Assembly (NCBI RefSeq): GCF_017833295.1
Contig: NZ_JAFIBW010000001.1
Coordinates: 2,556,001 to 2,620,000 of the forward strand
From: Methylobacterium sp. PvR107
GTDB taxonomy: Bacteria > Pseudomonadota > Alphaproteobacteria > Rhizobiales > Beijerinckiaceae
Length of the DNA stretch: 64,000 nt
Direction: 5' to 3'
Part shown: positions 1 through 8,996 of the stretch, piece by piece
Numbering within the stretch: position 1 is the stretch's first letter
Layout of the letters: the number at the start of each line of letters is the position of its first letter
Made by a program: the position numbers and the translations under genes
The notes under the pieces: model-generated
What the model saw: only the letters and a program-made list of their open reading frames with translations
What the model was told of the DNA's origin: nothing
Databases searched by the model: none

Positions 1-1419
1 GGCGACCTCGTTCGAGCGGACCACCTGCCGCTCGATTTCCTGGAGCGACGTGACCATCTCCTCGGCCGCAGCCGCTACGGTCTGGACGTTGGACGAGGTC
101 TGCTCTGCGGCCGTGCTCGAGGTCACGGCCTGGCTGTTGGTATCGTCGGCCACCCGGGTCATCGCCCGCGCGGTGGCATCGAGCGCGGTGGTCGTCGCCG
201 TGACGATGTCGAGCGAGGCGGCGATCTTCCCCTCGAAGGCATGCACCAGCGCGTCGACCCGCTCGGCCCGGCGCAGGCGGGCGGCCTGCTCGGCGGCCCG
301 CGCGGCCTCCAGCTCGGCGCGGGCGACGGCGTTCTGGCGGAAGATGTCCACGGCGCGGGCCATCGCGCCGATCTCGTCGGTCACGTCGCGATAGGGCACC
401 ACGACCTCCCGGTCGCCGCCGGCCAGCCGCGTCATGGCCTCCGTCATGCCGGTGAGCGGCCGGACGATGCTGCGGGCGACCAGGAAGGCCAGGAGGCCGC
501 CGAGAACAAGAACCAGCGCGAAGAGGCCGATCTGGATGCGCTGGGCGCTTTCTGCGGCTTCATCGGTTTCCTTGGACTTCCGCTCGGCGGCTGCCAGAAT
601 CCTGCCCCGCAGATCCACGCCGAGTCGTTCGAGGGCTTCGATATGCGGCTTGATCCCGCTTTCGAACACAGTCTTCGCTGTGATCATGGCCTGATCATAA
701 ACATAGAAGCTGCTCGAGGCGGTCTTGAGCGCTTCGAGAACCGTGTTGACCTGCGGCCCGAACGGCGCTCCTCCCGGACCCGCCCTGAACGTCTCCAGTG
801 CCGACCGCGCTTCGTCGATCCGACGGCTGTAGGACGACAAATCCTGAGGGTCGAAGCTGATCATATAGCGCGCGGACGTCAGGCGCGCCCGCAGGACGAC
901 ATTGTCGACGTTCTGGGCGCGGGCGAGCGTCGCCTCCTCGGCGCGTGCGTGCACGTCCGTGATCAGCTTCGCCATGAGCTGAGCCAGCACGTTGCCGGAC
1001 TCGAACATCCGCGCCTTGGATTCGCTGAGAGCGGCGCCCGCGGCGGCGAGACGCTCCAGCTCCGGCCTCATGGCACTGGCGTGATCGCGCATCTCAGTGA
1101 AGTACTTGCGCCCGAGATCCGTCAGGGCTCCCGCGATACCACCGTCGCAGGACTTCTCGATCGCGAGGCGCGCCTGTTCCATCGCGACGATCCGCTCCGG
1201 CTGCGGTGTGAGCCGATAAGTCTCGGCAAAGCCGTTGAGACGCGCCGCCGAGCCATCGACGGCGAAAATCGCCTGTGCGCCCAGATAGAGGCGGCGGCGC
1301 AGGTGATAACTTTCGTTGAGCTTAGTTTGCTGAACGACTGCAAACGCGCCAATAAATCCCGCCATTATGACAAGCAGAATAAATCCGGAATATAGGCGCG
1401 ACTTTATCCCGATGCTCAT
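1..1419 (-). CDS. Methyl-accepting chemotaxis protein (3' end beyond window)
   Basis: This is a membrane chemoreceptor that senses a ligand and signals to CheA through CheW. The minus-strand reading frame from the ATG at 1417-1419 encodes a short basic N-terminus and then a first membrane helix (SGFILLVIMAGFIGAFAV). A long helical periplasmic sensor follows, then a second membrane helix near residues 300-320 (IGLFALVLVLGGLLAFLVA). A HAMP domain comes next (RSIVRPLTGMTEAM, DEIGAMARAVDIFRQ), then the start of the methylation/signalling helices (FEGKIAASLDIVTATTTALD, AAEQTSSNVQTVAAAAEEM). The signalling tip and C-terminus lie beyond base 1. The translation is mine; the opposite-strand ORF over the same bases is a shadow. 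Ligand unknown. Confidence 0.9.
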   Translation of the reverse strand, partial: MSIGIKSRLYSGFILLVIMAGFIGAFAVVQQTKLNESYHLRRRLYLGAQAIFAVDGSAARLNGFAETYRLTPQPERIVAMEQARLAIEKSCDGGIAGALTDLGRKYFTEMRDHASAMRPELERLAAAGAALSESKARMFESGNVLAQLMAKLITDVHARAEEATLARAQNVDNVVLRARLTSARYMISFDPQDLSSYSRRIDEARSALETFRAGPGGAPFGPQVNTVLEALKTASSSFYVYDQAMITAKTVFESGIKPHIEALERLGVDLRGRILAAAERKSKETDEAAESAQRIQIGLFALVLVLGGLLAFLVARSIVRPLTGMTEAMTRLAGGDREVVVPYRDVTDEIGAMARAVDIFRQNAVARAELEAARAAEQAARLRRAERVDALVHAFEGKIAASLDIVTATTTALDATARAMTRVADDTNSQAVTSSTAAEQTSSNVQTVAAAAEEMVTSLQEIERQVVRSNEVA

Positions 1420-1468
1420 CCTATTCGCCCTTGATGCGTCGCCCCGATGCTGCGCCGCATATCAAGGT

Positions 1469-1495
1469 AGGATATTTGTGACATCTTTGTGTCAA
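1469..1495 (-). promoter_or_regulatory. Probable promoter and operator of the chemoreceptor gene
   Basis: On the minus strand TTGACA (1495-1490) is followed about 15 bases later by TATCCT (1474-1469), some 50 bases before the chemoreceptor ATG. Overlapping it is an inverted repeat TGACA-N6-TGTCA (1479-1483 and 1490-1494). On the plus strand the direct repeats TTTGTGACA and TTTGTGTCA are spaced 11 bases apart. The surrounding 1465-1600 stretch is clearly AT-rich for this genome. The 15-base spacer is short, so the exact boxes are tentative. From 1496 to about 1960 I see no credible gene. Confidence 0.4.
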
Positions 1496-1967
1496 ATTTG
1501 TCTTTTTATCGGAACGATACTTGAGGTTGGGTAGTATATCAGTCGAAAAAATCACTAAATAGTCTGGAATTGAGCATTAAATTACAATAAGACCGCTTAC
1601 AGGCCGCCAATCAACCCGCTAAAGCGAATTGCGGCCGTTCTTTCCGAACGGTTCTTGGTGGTGCGATGATCTGAACGTGCGGACGCCGCCGGCTTGGCAA
1701 TCGCCGTGCTGGCCCTCGCTGCGTGCCGTGTGTCTCGCGGATCGAGACGGCGCTCGCTCGTCTGGGATGCTGCATTGGCGAGCAGGATTCGGGCGCGTCC
1801 TGGTCCCGCCGAGGGCGTGATCCGTGCGACGCCGATACCGGGGGCGTGCCGCGAGCAGAGCTCGGCGTGCCGTCACGGTGCAGCGGGAGAAGCCCTCACA
1901 ACACCGGCCGGTCGCGTCCCAAGGCCGCGAGCGGATCGCCCGGGGCGAAACGCAGCCGAATCGCGCT

Positions 1968-2402
1968 TCAGGCGGCGCGGCTTGCCAACGCCTCGCGCAT
2001 CGTTGTGGCCACCATCCCGTTCTGGAGCTGGTCGCGCGGGACGAGCAGCGCGTCGGGCACCCGGGCCGAGACCTCCGGGCCCATGGCGTCGACGGGATCG
2101 CGCGCGAGGATGATGCGCAGTCCCGGCCGCAGGGTCCGCGCCTCGACGGCGAGCTGCGCGCAGCACAGGCTGCCATGGAGCGCAGTATCCACCACCAACA
2201 CGTCGACCGGCAAACCGAGGGCCAGCACCGTCATGGCATCGACGCCGCGGTCGCAGGCGGTGACTTGGTAACCCAGCATCCGGACCTGAGCCGAGACCTC
2301 GTCGCGCCAGCGCTTGTGGCGGCCGACAACCAGCACCTGAATACGGTAGCAGCTGCCTTGGGGAAGGCTGTCGGAGGCAGTCTCGACGTCGGCTGGGGGC
2401 AT
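1968..2402 (-). CDS. Degenerate response-regulator receiver-domain protein
   Basis: A 144-residue single-domain protein with the alternating strand-helix pattern of CheY-like receivers. It has [10 protein letters not shown] (strand 1), [14 protein letters not shown] (strand 2), [12 protein letters not shown] (strand 3 with the phospho-acceptor-position Asp), LRIILARDP (strand 4) and DALLVPRD (strand 5). The acidic pair that normally ends strand 1 is replaced by Gly-Arg, and the usual Lys near strand 5 is Arg. It may therefore not bind Mg2+ or be phosphorylated normally. It has no output domain. It lies between the chemoreceptor and argJ with no clear operon partner. The start codon is not decided by a strong ribosome-binding site. 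Confidence 0.6.
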   Translation of the reverse strand: MPPADVETASDSLPQGSCYRIQVLVVGRHKRWRDEVSAQVRMLGYQVTACDRGVDAMTVLALGLPVDVLVVDTALHGSLCCAQLAVEARTLRPGLRIILARDPVDAMGPEVSARVPDALLVPRDQLQNGMVATTMREALASRAA

Positions 2403-2630
2403 TCCGCACTCGACTTCGCGCTGGCTTTGCGATGCAGCATGCTAAGCTGGGAAGCAATCCCCGCGCAAGCCCGCCGCCGTGAAGGCGCCGCATTCCGCGC
2501 CGCCGCTGCACAATGGCGATGCAGCCCGAAGCGTGACCAGAGACTGGGCACGCAGTTGACGCCGCGGGGGTCAGGCGGGCAACACCGGCCGGCCGCGGCC
2601 TCTCACGCCGCGCTGCCGGAGCCCGAGCCG

Positions 2631-3881
2631 ATGTCGTCCGCGAAATCACCGCCCGTCTCCCCGCTGGCGCCTGCCGCGAGCCCCGATCTGCCGCCCGTGA
2701 CCGGGGTGCGAATCGCCACCGCCCAGGCCGGGATCCGCTACAGCGGCCGCACCGACGTGCTCTACGTCGCCCTCGAGCCCGGGACCCGGGCAGCCGGCGT
2801 GTTCACCCGCTCGAAATGCCCCTCGGCGCCGGTGGATTGGTGCCGGGAAGCGCTCGCCGACGGCTCGGCCCGGGCGCTGGTGGTCAATTCCGGCAATGCC
2901 AACGCCTTTACGGGCCGGCTCGGCCGCGAGGCGGTGGCGCGAACCGTCGAGATTGCCGCGGCGGCGGCGGGCTGCAGCGCGCGGGAGGTCTATGTCGCCT
3001 CCACCGGCGTGATCGGCGAGCCGCTGCCGGCGGAGCGCTTCGAAGGCGTGCTGGCCGATTGCGCGGCCCGGGCCGCGGACGGGCCTGCCGCCTGGGACGA
3101 GGCGGCCCGCGCGATCATGACCACCGACACGTTCCCGAAGCTCGCCACCCGCACGGCCGAGATCGACGGCGTGGGCGTGACGATCAACGGCATCGCCAAG
3201 GGCGCCGGCATGATCGCCCCCGACATGGCGACGATGCTGTCCTTCGTCTTCACCGACGCCGCCCTGCCCCAGACAGTCCTGCAGGCCCTCCTGTCCGCGG
3301 GGACGAAGACGAGCTTCAACTGCGTGACGGTGGACGGCGACACCTCCACCTCCGACACGCTGATGCTGTTCGCCACCGGCAGGGCCGGAAACGCGGCCGT
3401 GTCCGATCCCGCCGATCCGCGCCTGTCGAACTTCCGCGCGGCGCTGGAAAGCCTGCTGGTCGAGCTGGCCCAGCTCGTCGCCAAGGACGGCGAGGGCGCG
3501 CGCAAGTTCGTCACCGTGCGGGTCACGGGCGCCGAGAGTGACGCCTCCGCGCACCGGATCGCGATGTCGATCGCCAACTCGCCGCTGGTGAAGACCGCGG
3601 TGGCGGGCGAGGACGCCAATTGGGGCCGGGTGGTGATGGCCGTGGGCAAGGCCGGCGAGCCCGCCGACCGGGACCGGCTGGCGATCTGGTTCGGCGACGT
3701 GCGCGTAGCCGTCCACGGCGCCCGCGATCCCGCGTACAGCGAGGCGGCGGCGAGCGCCGTGATGCGTGCGCCGGAGATCGGCATCCGGGTCGATCTCGGC
3801 CTCGGCGACGGCGCGGCCCGCGTCTGGACCTGCGACCTGACCAAGGCCTACATCGAGATCAACGGGGATTACCGCTCGTGA
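2631..3881 (+). CDS. argJ: Bifunctional glutamate N-acetyltransferase / amino-acid acetyltransferase
   Basis: ArgJ transfers the acetyl group from N-acetylornithine to glutamate (and in bifunctional forms uses acetyl-CoA), closing the cyclic arginine pathway in the cytoplasm. The 416-residue product has the family's self-cleavage site in [16 protein letters not shown], with the nucleophilic Thr at about residue 201. It also has the [11 protein letters not shown] and GEDANWGRV motifs and the C-terminal [10 protein letters not shown]. Length is normal. The frame is open upstream to 1824, but the family N-terminus supports the ATG at 2631. Its stop overlaps the GTG of the next gene, suggesting translational coupling. 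Confidence 0.96.
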   Translation: MSSAKSPPVSPLAPAASPDLPPVTGVRIATAQAGIRYSGRTDVLYVALEPGTRAAGVFTRSKCPSAPVDWCREALADGSARALVVNSGNANAFTGRLGREAVARTVEIAAAAAGCSAREVYVASTGVIGEPLPAERFEGVLADCAARAADGPAAWDEAARAIMTTDTFPKLATRTAEIDGVGVTINGIAKGAGMIAPDMATMLSFVFTDAALPQTVLQALLSAGTKTSFNCVTVDGDTSTSDTLMLFATGRAGNAAVSDPADPRLSNFRAALESLLVELAQLVAKDGEGARKFVTVRVTGAESDASAHRIAMSIANSPLVKTAVAGEDANWGRVVMAVGKAGEPADRDRLAIWFGDVRVAVHGARDPAYSEAAASAVMRAPEIGIRVDLGLGDGAARVWTCDLTKAYIEINGDYRS

Positions 3882-4591
3882 GGACGGCCCTCGCCGGCAC
3901 CCTCATCGCGGCGATTCTGGTCGCGCCGGTCCACGCCGACGATTCGGCCTGCAAGCGCCACATCAGCGTGGTCGGACGCGCCGTCGAGACGCGGGCGCCT
4001 GACTTCGCCGAGATCACCATCGGGGTCGAGGCGCGTGGCGCCACCGCGGCGGCAGCCCTCGACGCGGCCTCCAAGACTGTGACCGGGATCTCCGCGCAGG
4101 CCCGCACCCTCGGCGTGACGCCAGCGGATATCGGGACGGAAGCGGTCACGCTTCAGGCTGCAACCCGCGCGGTGGTCAGGCCCGGCGGCAGCAGTACCGA
4201 GGAGCCCGACGGCTACCGCGCGAGCAATCTCGTGACTGTCCGGCTCGCCGACATGGACCGCCTCGGGGACCTGCTGCGCCAAGCCCTCGATTCGGGGGCG
4301 AACCGGATCGATTCCGTGAGCTTCGGGCTGCGCGATCCCGACAAGGCCGAATCGGCGCTCCAGGTGGCGGCGGCGCGCGACGCCCGGTCCCGGGCTGAGG
4401 CGCTCGCCGACGCGCTCGGCACCAAGCTTGGCCCGCTCTGCACCCTCTCGACCCAGGGCGGGGCACCGTTCCCCATGGCCAGCCGCGCCCTCCCGGCGCC
4501 CATGCCCGCCAAGGGCCGACGGGTACCGATCGAGGCCGGCACGATCCAGATGTCCTCCGAGGTCTCGGCCAGCTTCGCGGTGGCCCCGTGA
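3878..4591 (+). CDS. SIMPL-domain (DUF541) exported protein
   Basis: A 237-residue protein with an N-terminal signal peptide ([20 protein letters not shown]) and a SIMPL/DUF541 domain: [19 protein letters not shown] near the start, then [20 protein letters not shown] and [17 protein letters not shown]. Family members are periplasmic or envelope proteins of poorly defined function. Start is the GTG at 3878, which overlaps the argJ stop (GTGA). Its own stop overlaps the start of mutT, so argJ, this gene and mutT read as one transcript. Confidence 0.85.
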   Translation: MRTALAGTLIAAILVAPVHADDSACKRHISVVGRAVETRAPDFAEITIGVEARGATAAAALDAASKTVTGISAQARTLGVTPADIGTEAVTLQAATRAVVRPGGSSTEEPDGYRASNLVTVRLADMDRLGDLLRQALDSGANRIDSVSFGLRDPDKAESALQVAAARDARSRAEALADALGTKLGPLCTLSTQGGAPFPMASRALPAPMPAKGRRVPIEAGTIQMSSEVSASFAVAP

Positions 4592-5016
4592 GCGCGCCCG
4601 AACAGGCCGTGCTCCGCCTCCTGCTGGTCGTCGCAGTGGCGCTTGTCGATGTCGACGGCCGCGTGCTGGTCAGCGAGCGCCCGCCGGGCAAGCAGCTCGC
4701 CGGCCTGTGGGAGTTTCCCGGCGGCAAGGTCGAGCCCGGCGAGCGTCCCGAGCAGACGCTGATCCGGGAGCTCGCCGAGGAACTCGGTATCCGGGTCGAG
4801 GAGCCGTGCCTCGCGCCGCTCACCTTCGCCAGCCACGCCTATCCGGATTTCCACCTGCTGATGCCGCTTTACGTCTGCCGGCGCTGGACCGGCACGCCGC
4901 GCCCGATGGAGGGGCAGGCGCTCAAATGGGTCCGGCCGAAGGCGCTGCGCGATCTCGCCATGCCGCCCGCCGACGCGCCGCTGATCCCGTTCCTGGTCGA
5001 CCTCCTCGAGGTCTGA
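4588..5016 (+). CDS. mutT: Nudix hydrolase, 8-oxo-dGTP diphosphatase type
   Basis: MutT hydrolyses oxidised nucleotides such as 8-oxo-dGTP to the monophosphate and so prevents mutagenic incorporation. The 142-residue protein carries a complete Nudix box at residues 46-68 (G-x5-E-x7-RELAEELGI). The upstream LVSERPPGKQLAGLWEFPGG is typical of MutT and MutY-C proteins. It starts at a GTG overlapping the previous stop and is the last gene of the argJ cluster. The exact substrate is inferred from family resemblance. Confidence 0.93.
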   Translation: MSAPEQAVLRLLLVVAVALVDVDGRVLVSERPPGKQLAGLWEFPGGKVEPGERPEQTLIRELAEELGIRVEEPCLAPLTFASHAYPDFHLLMPLYVCRRWTGTPRPMEGQALKWVRPKALRDLAMPPADAPLIPFLVDLLEV

Positions 5017-5056
5017 GAGCGTTTCCGGCTGACGCCCCCAGGTGACGGAACCGCTC

Positions 5057-5100
5057 CGTCATCGCGAGCGAAGCGACCTCGGGTGCGAACCGAAGCAAGG
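5057..5100. repeat. Short dispersed repeat, GCGAGCGAAGCGA type
   Basis: An intergenic block beginning CGTCATCGCGAGCGAAGCGA and ending GAACCGAAGCAAGG. Close relatives occur at about 22.01 kb, 32.74 kb and 58.0 kb. They share the core 'gcgagc-n-gcgaagcaa', in either orientation. It lies between mutT and the transposase remnant. Function unknown; it resembles other small palindromic repeats of alphaproteobacteria. Confidence 0.6.
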
Positions 5101-5159
5101 CCTTGTTCAGTCGACGGCTTTATGATTCAGGGCAGCCGCTTGCCGAGGGGGAGGCGGCG

Positions 5160-5665
5160 ATGGCGGACCTGTTCTGGCTCTCGGATGAGCAAAGGGCGGT
5201 GATGGCCCGGTTCATGCCCAAGGTTCAGTCCGGACCGGAGCGGAAGGACGCCCGGCGAATCATCTCTGGCATCCTGAACGTCCCCCCCTTGGGCTGTCGC
5301 TGGCGTGACGGCCCCTCCACGCTGGGCCTCGCACGCGCGCCCACAACTGCTTCATCCGCTGGTCCCGGCGTGGCTTCCGGGAGGGCATGTCGGCGGCCCC
5401 GACCAAGACCGGCTGGTCGGGTGAGGCGGGTGCGACCGACAGCAGCACCGTGCGCGCGCATCGCTTGGCGCACAGCGGGAAAGGGGGCGACGGCACAGGC
5501 CATTGGCCCGTCGCGCGGCGGCCAGAAGACCAAGGTCCACGCGCTCACTGATGTCCTCGGCCGGGCCGGCGCCCTCCTGCTGACGCCCGGCAATGCCAGC
5601 GATGTTACCGCCGCTCCGGCCGTCCTGGCCGAGGCGCCCGGCCGGATTCGCAGCCAGGGTCTGAG
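5160..5665 (+). pseudogene. IS5-family transposase remnant, frameshifted and truncated
   Basis: The ATG at 5160 opens MADLFWLSDEQRAVMARF, the usual N-terminus of IS5/IS427-type transposases, and runs to GCRWRDGP. The homology then continues in a second frame (FIRWSRRGFREGM, GATDSSTVRAHR, which holds the first catalytic Asp). It returns to the first frame at GGQKTKVHALTDVLGR and LLLTPGNASDVTAAPAVLAEAPG. Two compensating frameshifts are thus needed. The sequence ends before the second Asp and the Glu of the DDE triad. The element is inactive, and its 3' part has been lost next to the convergent oxidoreductase gene. I did not find its terminal repeats. Confidence 0.85.
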
Positions 5666-5675
5666 GGCCCTGCCC

Positions 5676-6668
5676 TCACAGCGCCAGGATGCCCTCGACC
5701 GCCTCTTGCACGGCGAGCGCCTCCGCGAAGGTGGCGAGGTTGTGAGGCTCGCCGCGCGCCATCCGCACTACGCCCTCGATCTGGCGCCGGAGGGTGAGCG
5801 GGCGCAGCCGCTCGTTTGGGATCGCGTCGGGTTCCGGCTCGAAGCGCCCGTCCGGAGCGCGGCGCTCGGCGATGGCCCAGTCGCGCAGCCGCACGGCACC
5901 CGCGTCGCCCTCCAGGGTCCAGGTGTTGTGATCGTCCGCGGCGGTGGCGCCGACCCGGCCGGTCAGCGTAACCGGAAGGCCGCCCGCCGTGATTGTGACG
6001 TCGATCGCCCGCTCGGACCGGCCGGCCTCCGGGAAATCGACGTGTCCCCGGATGTCCTGCAGGGGGCCGAGCAGGCGGCGCGCCAGGAAGAGGAAGTGCG
6101 AGACCACCTCGCGGGTGAAGCCGCCCTGTTCCCGCGCGTCGAGCCAGCGCGCCGCGTCCACCTGCCAGGGCCGCGGCCAGCGGGAGAATTCGACCGCGAT
6201 GGCGAGCCGCCGCGGGGTCCCGATCGCGCCCGCTTCGATCCAGCGCTCGATCGCCGCCACCCCTGGCGACGAGGCGAACGGGAAGTTCACCGCGCCGGCG
6301 CTCCCGGCCTCCGCCACGAAGGCGCGGGCCTCAGCGAGATCGATGGCGAGCGGCTTCTCGCAGAACACGCTGCGCCCCGCGGTCACGGCCGCGCGGGCGT
6401 AGCCGAGATGCGAAGCCGGCGGTGAGGCGACGTAGACGCAGCCGCTCGCGGCGACGACCGCGGCGGCATCGGCGACGCGGGGCACGGCCGGAAACGCCGC
6501 GGCGATGCGGTCCAGAGCTTCCGGGGCCGGGTCCCAGATCGCCGAGACCCGGACGGGCGAGTCCGGCGCCCCGTGGATGGCGTTGAGCAGGCGCTCGCCC
6601 ATGATCCCCGCGCCGATGATCCCGAGGGCGAGAGGAGCGTCGGTGGTCGGCATCCGCGGTTCCGTCAT
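5676..6668 (-). CDS. Gfo/Idh/MocA-family NAD(P)-dependent oxidoreductase
   Basis: A 330-residue protein with an N-terminal Rossmann fold (LGIIGAGIMGERLLNAI), the characteristic SPPASHLGYARAAVTAGRSVFCEKPLA segment containing the catalytic-site Lys of EKP, and a C-terminal alpha/beta substrate domain. The family oxidises sugars, inositols or related carbonyl compounds using NAD(P). The substrate cannot be told from sequence. The start is ATG 6668; an in-frame ATG at 6653 (MPTTDAP) is an alternative. It is convergent with the transposase remnant, which ends 11 bases from its stop. Confidence 0.88.
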   Translation of the reverse strand: MTEPRMPTTDAPLALGIIGAGIMGERLLNAIHGAPDSPVRVSAIWDPAPEALDRIAAAFPAVPRVADAAAVVAASGCVYVASPPASHLGYARAAVTAGRSVFCEKPLAIDLAEARAFVAEAGSAGAVNFPFASSPGVAAIERWIEAGAIGTPRRLAIAVEFSRWPRPWQVDAARWLDAREQGGFTREVVSHFLFLARRLLGPLQDIRGHVDFPEAGRSERAIDVTITAGGLPVTLTGRVGATAADDHNTWTLEGDAGAVRLRDWAIAERRAPDGRFEPEPDAIPNERLRPLTLRRQIEGVVRMARGEPHNLATFAEALAVQEAVEGILAL

Positions 6669-6787
6669 CTGTCAGGCCCCGGTCCGAGGCTCCGACAGGC
6701 TTTACGGGCACCGAAACGCGCGGGAAAGGCCGCTGCCCCGCTCAACTCTGGATGAAGGCCAACGGGCGGGTCCGAGACGGCGAACGG

Positions 6788-7228
6788 TCAGACCCGGCCC
6801 CGCCGCGCGTCGAGGCTGAGCGGGCCGGCCCCGAACGCCGCGACCTGCAGCAGGCCCCCCGCCACCGCGAAGTTCTTCAGGAAGTGGAACATCTGGTTGG
6901 GATCCGCGAGGGCGCTGTGGAAGGTCAGCGCCGTGGCGACCGCGAAGGCCGCCAGGACCAGGGCGACGATCCGAACGCGGTAGCCCGCGATCAGCAGCAG
7001 GCCGCCGCCGATCTCCACCAGGGCGGCGGCCGCGAAGGAGACCTCCGGCAGCGGGAGGCCGGCGGCCCGGATGGTGGCGAGGGTCGCGGCGGCCGCGGCG
7101 AGCTTGCCGACGCCGCTCACCAGGAAGAGCGCGCTCATCAGAACGCGGCCGGTGACCGGCAGGAGGGTCGCCGGCAAAGCACCGGCGACGCGCGGGAGGG
7201 GGGAGGTCGAGGAGGCCATGGCGGTCAT
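6788..7228 (-). CDS. DoxX-family membrane protein
   Basis: A roughly 146-residue integral membrane protein of the DoxX family: GRVLMSALFLVSGVGKL as the first helix, then EVSFAAAALVEIGGGLLLIAG, VRIVALVLAAFAVATALTF, and FHFLKNFAVAGGLLQVAAFG. DoxX proteins are small four-helix proteins, often near redox or detoxification genes. The frame is open further upstream, but the ATG at 7228 is preceded by an AGGAC ribosome-binding site. It lies 26 bases after the hydrolase gene in a minus-strand cluster with the ring-cleaving dioxygenase. The set fits a quinone- or electrophile-response operon. Confidence 0.87.
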   Translation of the reverse strand: MTAMASSTSPLPRVAGALPATLLPVTGRVLMSALFLVSGVGKLAAAAATLATIRAAGLPLPEVSFAAAALVEIGGGLLLIAGYRVRIVALVLAAFAVATALTFHSALADPNQMFHFLKNFAVAGGLLQVAAFGAGPLSLDARRGRV

Positions 7229-7253
7229 TGTCCTGTGCGAGAGCGGGGGAGAA

Positions 7254-7886
7254 TCAGGCCGCGCTCGGGAGTGCGTGGCCGCGGGTCCAGTCGACCGCGA
7301 GGTTGATGTCGGCCTGCGACAGGCCGTGGCCCGTGGGCAGGATCCGATGCTCGACCGCCGCACCCGCGGCGGCGAGCTGGTCGGCGAGGCGGCTCGCGTT
7401 CTCGGCCGGCACGATCGGGTCGATCGCCCCGGAGAGGATCAGGACCGGCTTGCCGGCGAGGTCGGCGGCAGGCGCCTCGGCGAAGGGCACCATCGGGCGG
7501 ATGAGCACGGCGCCGGCCAGCACCTCCGGCCGCAGCATCAGCAGCGACGCGGCGATGTTGGCGCCGTTGGAGAAGCCGAGCGCCAGGGGCGCTCCGATCC
7601 CGTAGCGGTCGCGCGCCGCCGCCACGAAGCCGGCAAGATCCGCGGTGCGGCGGCGCAGATCGGCCTCGTCGAACACGCCCTCCGCCAGGCGCCGGAAGAA
7701 GCGCGGCATGCCGTTCTCCGACACGGCTCCGCGTGGCGACAGCAGGGCCGCGCCCGGCGCGACGATCCGGCCGAGCGGCAGGAGGTCGAGCTCGTTGCCG
7801 CCGGTCCCGTGGAGGAGGAGGAGCGGGTGCGCGGCATCGGCGCCGGGCTCGAAATGGTGGATGAAGCCGAGGGTATCCTGGGTCAT
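7254..7886 (-). CDS. Alpha/beta hydrolase (carboxylesterase/YpfH type)
   Basis: A 210-residue serine hydrolase with the oxyanion segment LLLLHGTGGNE, nucleophile elbow GFSNGAN, catalytic Asp in LSGAIDPIVP and catalytic His in PTGHGLSQAD. This is the compact esterase/dienelactone-hydrolase-like fold of MhqD and YpfH proteins. In Bacillus, mhqD and mhqO (hydrolase plus ring-cleaving dioxygenase) are co-transcribed and answer quinone stress. The same pairing here suggests a related role, by analogy only. Confidence 0.88.
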   Translation of the reverse strand: MTQDTLGFIHHFEPGADAAHPLLLLHGTGGNELDLLPLGRIVAPGAALLSPRGAVSENGMPRFFRRLAEGVFDEADLRRRTADLAGFVAAARDRYGIGAPLALGFSNGANIAASLLMLRPEVLAGAVLIRPMVPFAEAPAADLAGKPVLILSGAIDPIVPAENASRLADQLAAAGAAVEHRILPTGHGLSQADINLAVDWTRGHALPSAA

Positions 7887-7949
7887 GGCGACCTCGCTGA
7901 TGGTGGGAGTGGGCGCCCGCCCCGCGGATGGCGGGGCGGGATTGTGGGA

Positions 7950-8873
7950 TCAGGCGACCTTGGGCAGCACGGCCTCGATCCGGGCCCGGTGCGGCTCGAG
8001 GCCGGCGGGCAGCTTCAGGGCCTGGCCCAGGGCCTCCACCGGCTCGTCGACCGCGAAGCCGGGCGCGTCGGTGGCGATCTCGAACAGCACGCCGCCGGGC
8101 TCGCGGAAGTAGATCGAGCGGAAATACTGGCGGTCGCGCTGCTCGGTGACGTGGAGCCCCCGCGCGGCGAGCTGTTCGCCCATCGCGGCCTGGGCGGCAT
8201 CGTCCGCGGCCCGGAACGCGATGTGGTGGACCGAGCCGGCGCCCGGCCGCCCCGGAAGGAAGCCGCCCACCGCCCGCAGGGTCACGAGGCTGCCGATCGC
8301 GGCGCTGCCCGCGAAGCGGACCAGATTGCCCTCGCGGCCGACCTCGTGCAGGCCCAGCACCTCGGTGAGGATCGCCGCCGTGGGCTCGGCCTTGTCGAGG
8401 AGGAGCGTCACGCCGTGGAGACCGCGGATCGCGTGCTCGGCCGGCACTTCGGCCGAAGCCCAGGCCGCCTCGCCCCCGACATCGACGCCGACCAGGGCCA
8501 GCATCATGCCGTCGGGATCGCGGAAGCGCAGCGTCGGCTCGCCGAAGACCTGGACCAGCGGCTCGTGGGCGACACCCTTCTCGATCAGCCGGTGGGTCCA
8601 CCAGCCGATGGAGGCGCGGGGCACTCGGAACGCGGTCTCCTGGGTCTCGCCGATCCCGACGCGGCCCGGGGCCGCATGCTCGATGGGGAAGAAGGTCAGG
8701 ATCGTGCCGGGCTGGCCGGCCGCGTCGCCGTAATAGAGGTGGTAGGTGCCCGGATCGTCGAAGTTGACGGTCTTCTTCACCAGCCGCAGCCCGAGGATGC
8801 GGGTGTGGAAGTCGAGGTTGCGGAGGGCCGGGCCGGAGAAGGCCGTGACGTGATGGAGGCCGGTCTGAACCAT
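7950..8873 (-). CDS. Ring-cleaving dioxygenase of the glyoxalase/MhqO type
   Basis: A 307-residue vicinal-oxygen-chelate protein with two glyoxalase modules. The first starts TGLHHVTAFSGPALRNLDFH and contains DPDGMMLALVG. The second starts RGLHGVTLLLDKAEPTAAIL and contains SVHHIAFRAADD and YFREPGGVLFEIATD. The metal-binding His, His and Glu are visible (LHHVT, VHHIAF, LFEIA). Members cleave hydroquinone- or catechol-type rings. The ATG at 8873 gives the family N-terminus; a much longer open frame upstream (to about 10.1 kb) is read-through of noncoding sequence. It is first in a three-gene operon divergent from a LysR gene. Confidence 0.9.
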   Translation of the reverse strand: MVQTGLHHVTAFSGPALRNLDFHTRILGLRLVKKTVNFDDPGTYHLYYGDAAGQPGTILTFFPIEHAAPGRVGIGETQETAFRVPRASIGWWTHRLIEKGVAHEPLVQVFGEPTLRFRDPDGMMLALVGVDVGGEAAWASAEVPAEHAIRGLHGVTLLLDKAEPTAAILTEVLGLHEVGREGNLVRFAGSAAIGSLVTLRAVGGFLPGRPGAGSVHHIAFRAADDAAQAAMGEQLAARGLHVTEQRDRQYFRSIYFREPGGVLFEIATDAPGFAVDEPVEALGQALKLPAGLEPHRARIEAVLPKVA

Positions 8874-8960
8874 GACGATGTCTCCCGGGAGATCGCCGCG
8901 AGGGGTGCGGCGCGTTCTCCGATGACCGCAATGTGCCCCTTGCCAGGTCCCCCGAAAATA

Positions 8961-8985
8961 GAAACGATGGAAACGTATCGTTTCC
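8961..8985. promoter_or_regulatory. Palindromic operator between dioxygenase operon and LysR gene
   Basis: Two nested inverted repeats: GGAAACG-TAT-CGTTTCC is perfect (8969-8985), and GAAACGAT-N8-ATCGTTTC (8961-8968 and 8977-8984) is also perfect. GAAACG therefore appears three times counting both strands. The site lies 12 bases before the LysR start and about 90 bases before the dioxygenase start. That is where a LysR protein autoregulates and controls a divergent target. Confidence 0.65.
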
Positions 8986-8996
8986 GGATTTGACCC

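Noticed and set aside
1824..2630. Open frame running into argJ from 1824
   Set aside because: The translation is Arg/Ala/Gly-rich without family similarity. The ArgJ family start is at 2631, and the region overlaps the minus-strand receiver gene.
2646..3716. Long minus-strand frame opposite argJ
   Set aside because: Antisense shadow in GC-rich DNA. The product is His/Gly/Arg-rich with no domain, while argJ on the plus strand is certain.
7071..8993. 640-codon plus-strand frame across the DoxX, hydrolase and dioxygenase genes
   Set aside because: Composition is typical of an antisense frame (Arg, Gly, Asp, His rich). Three well-recognised genes lie on the other strand.
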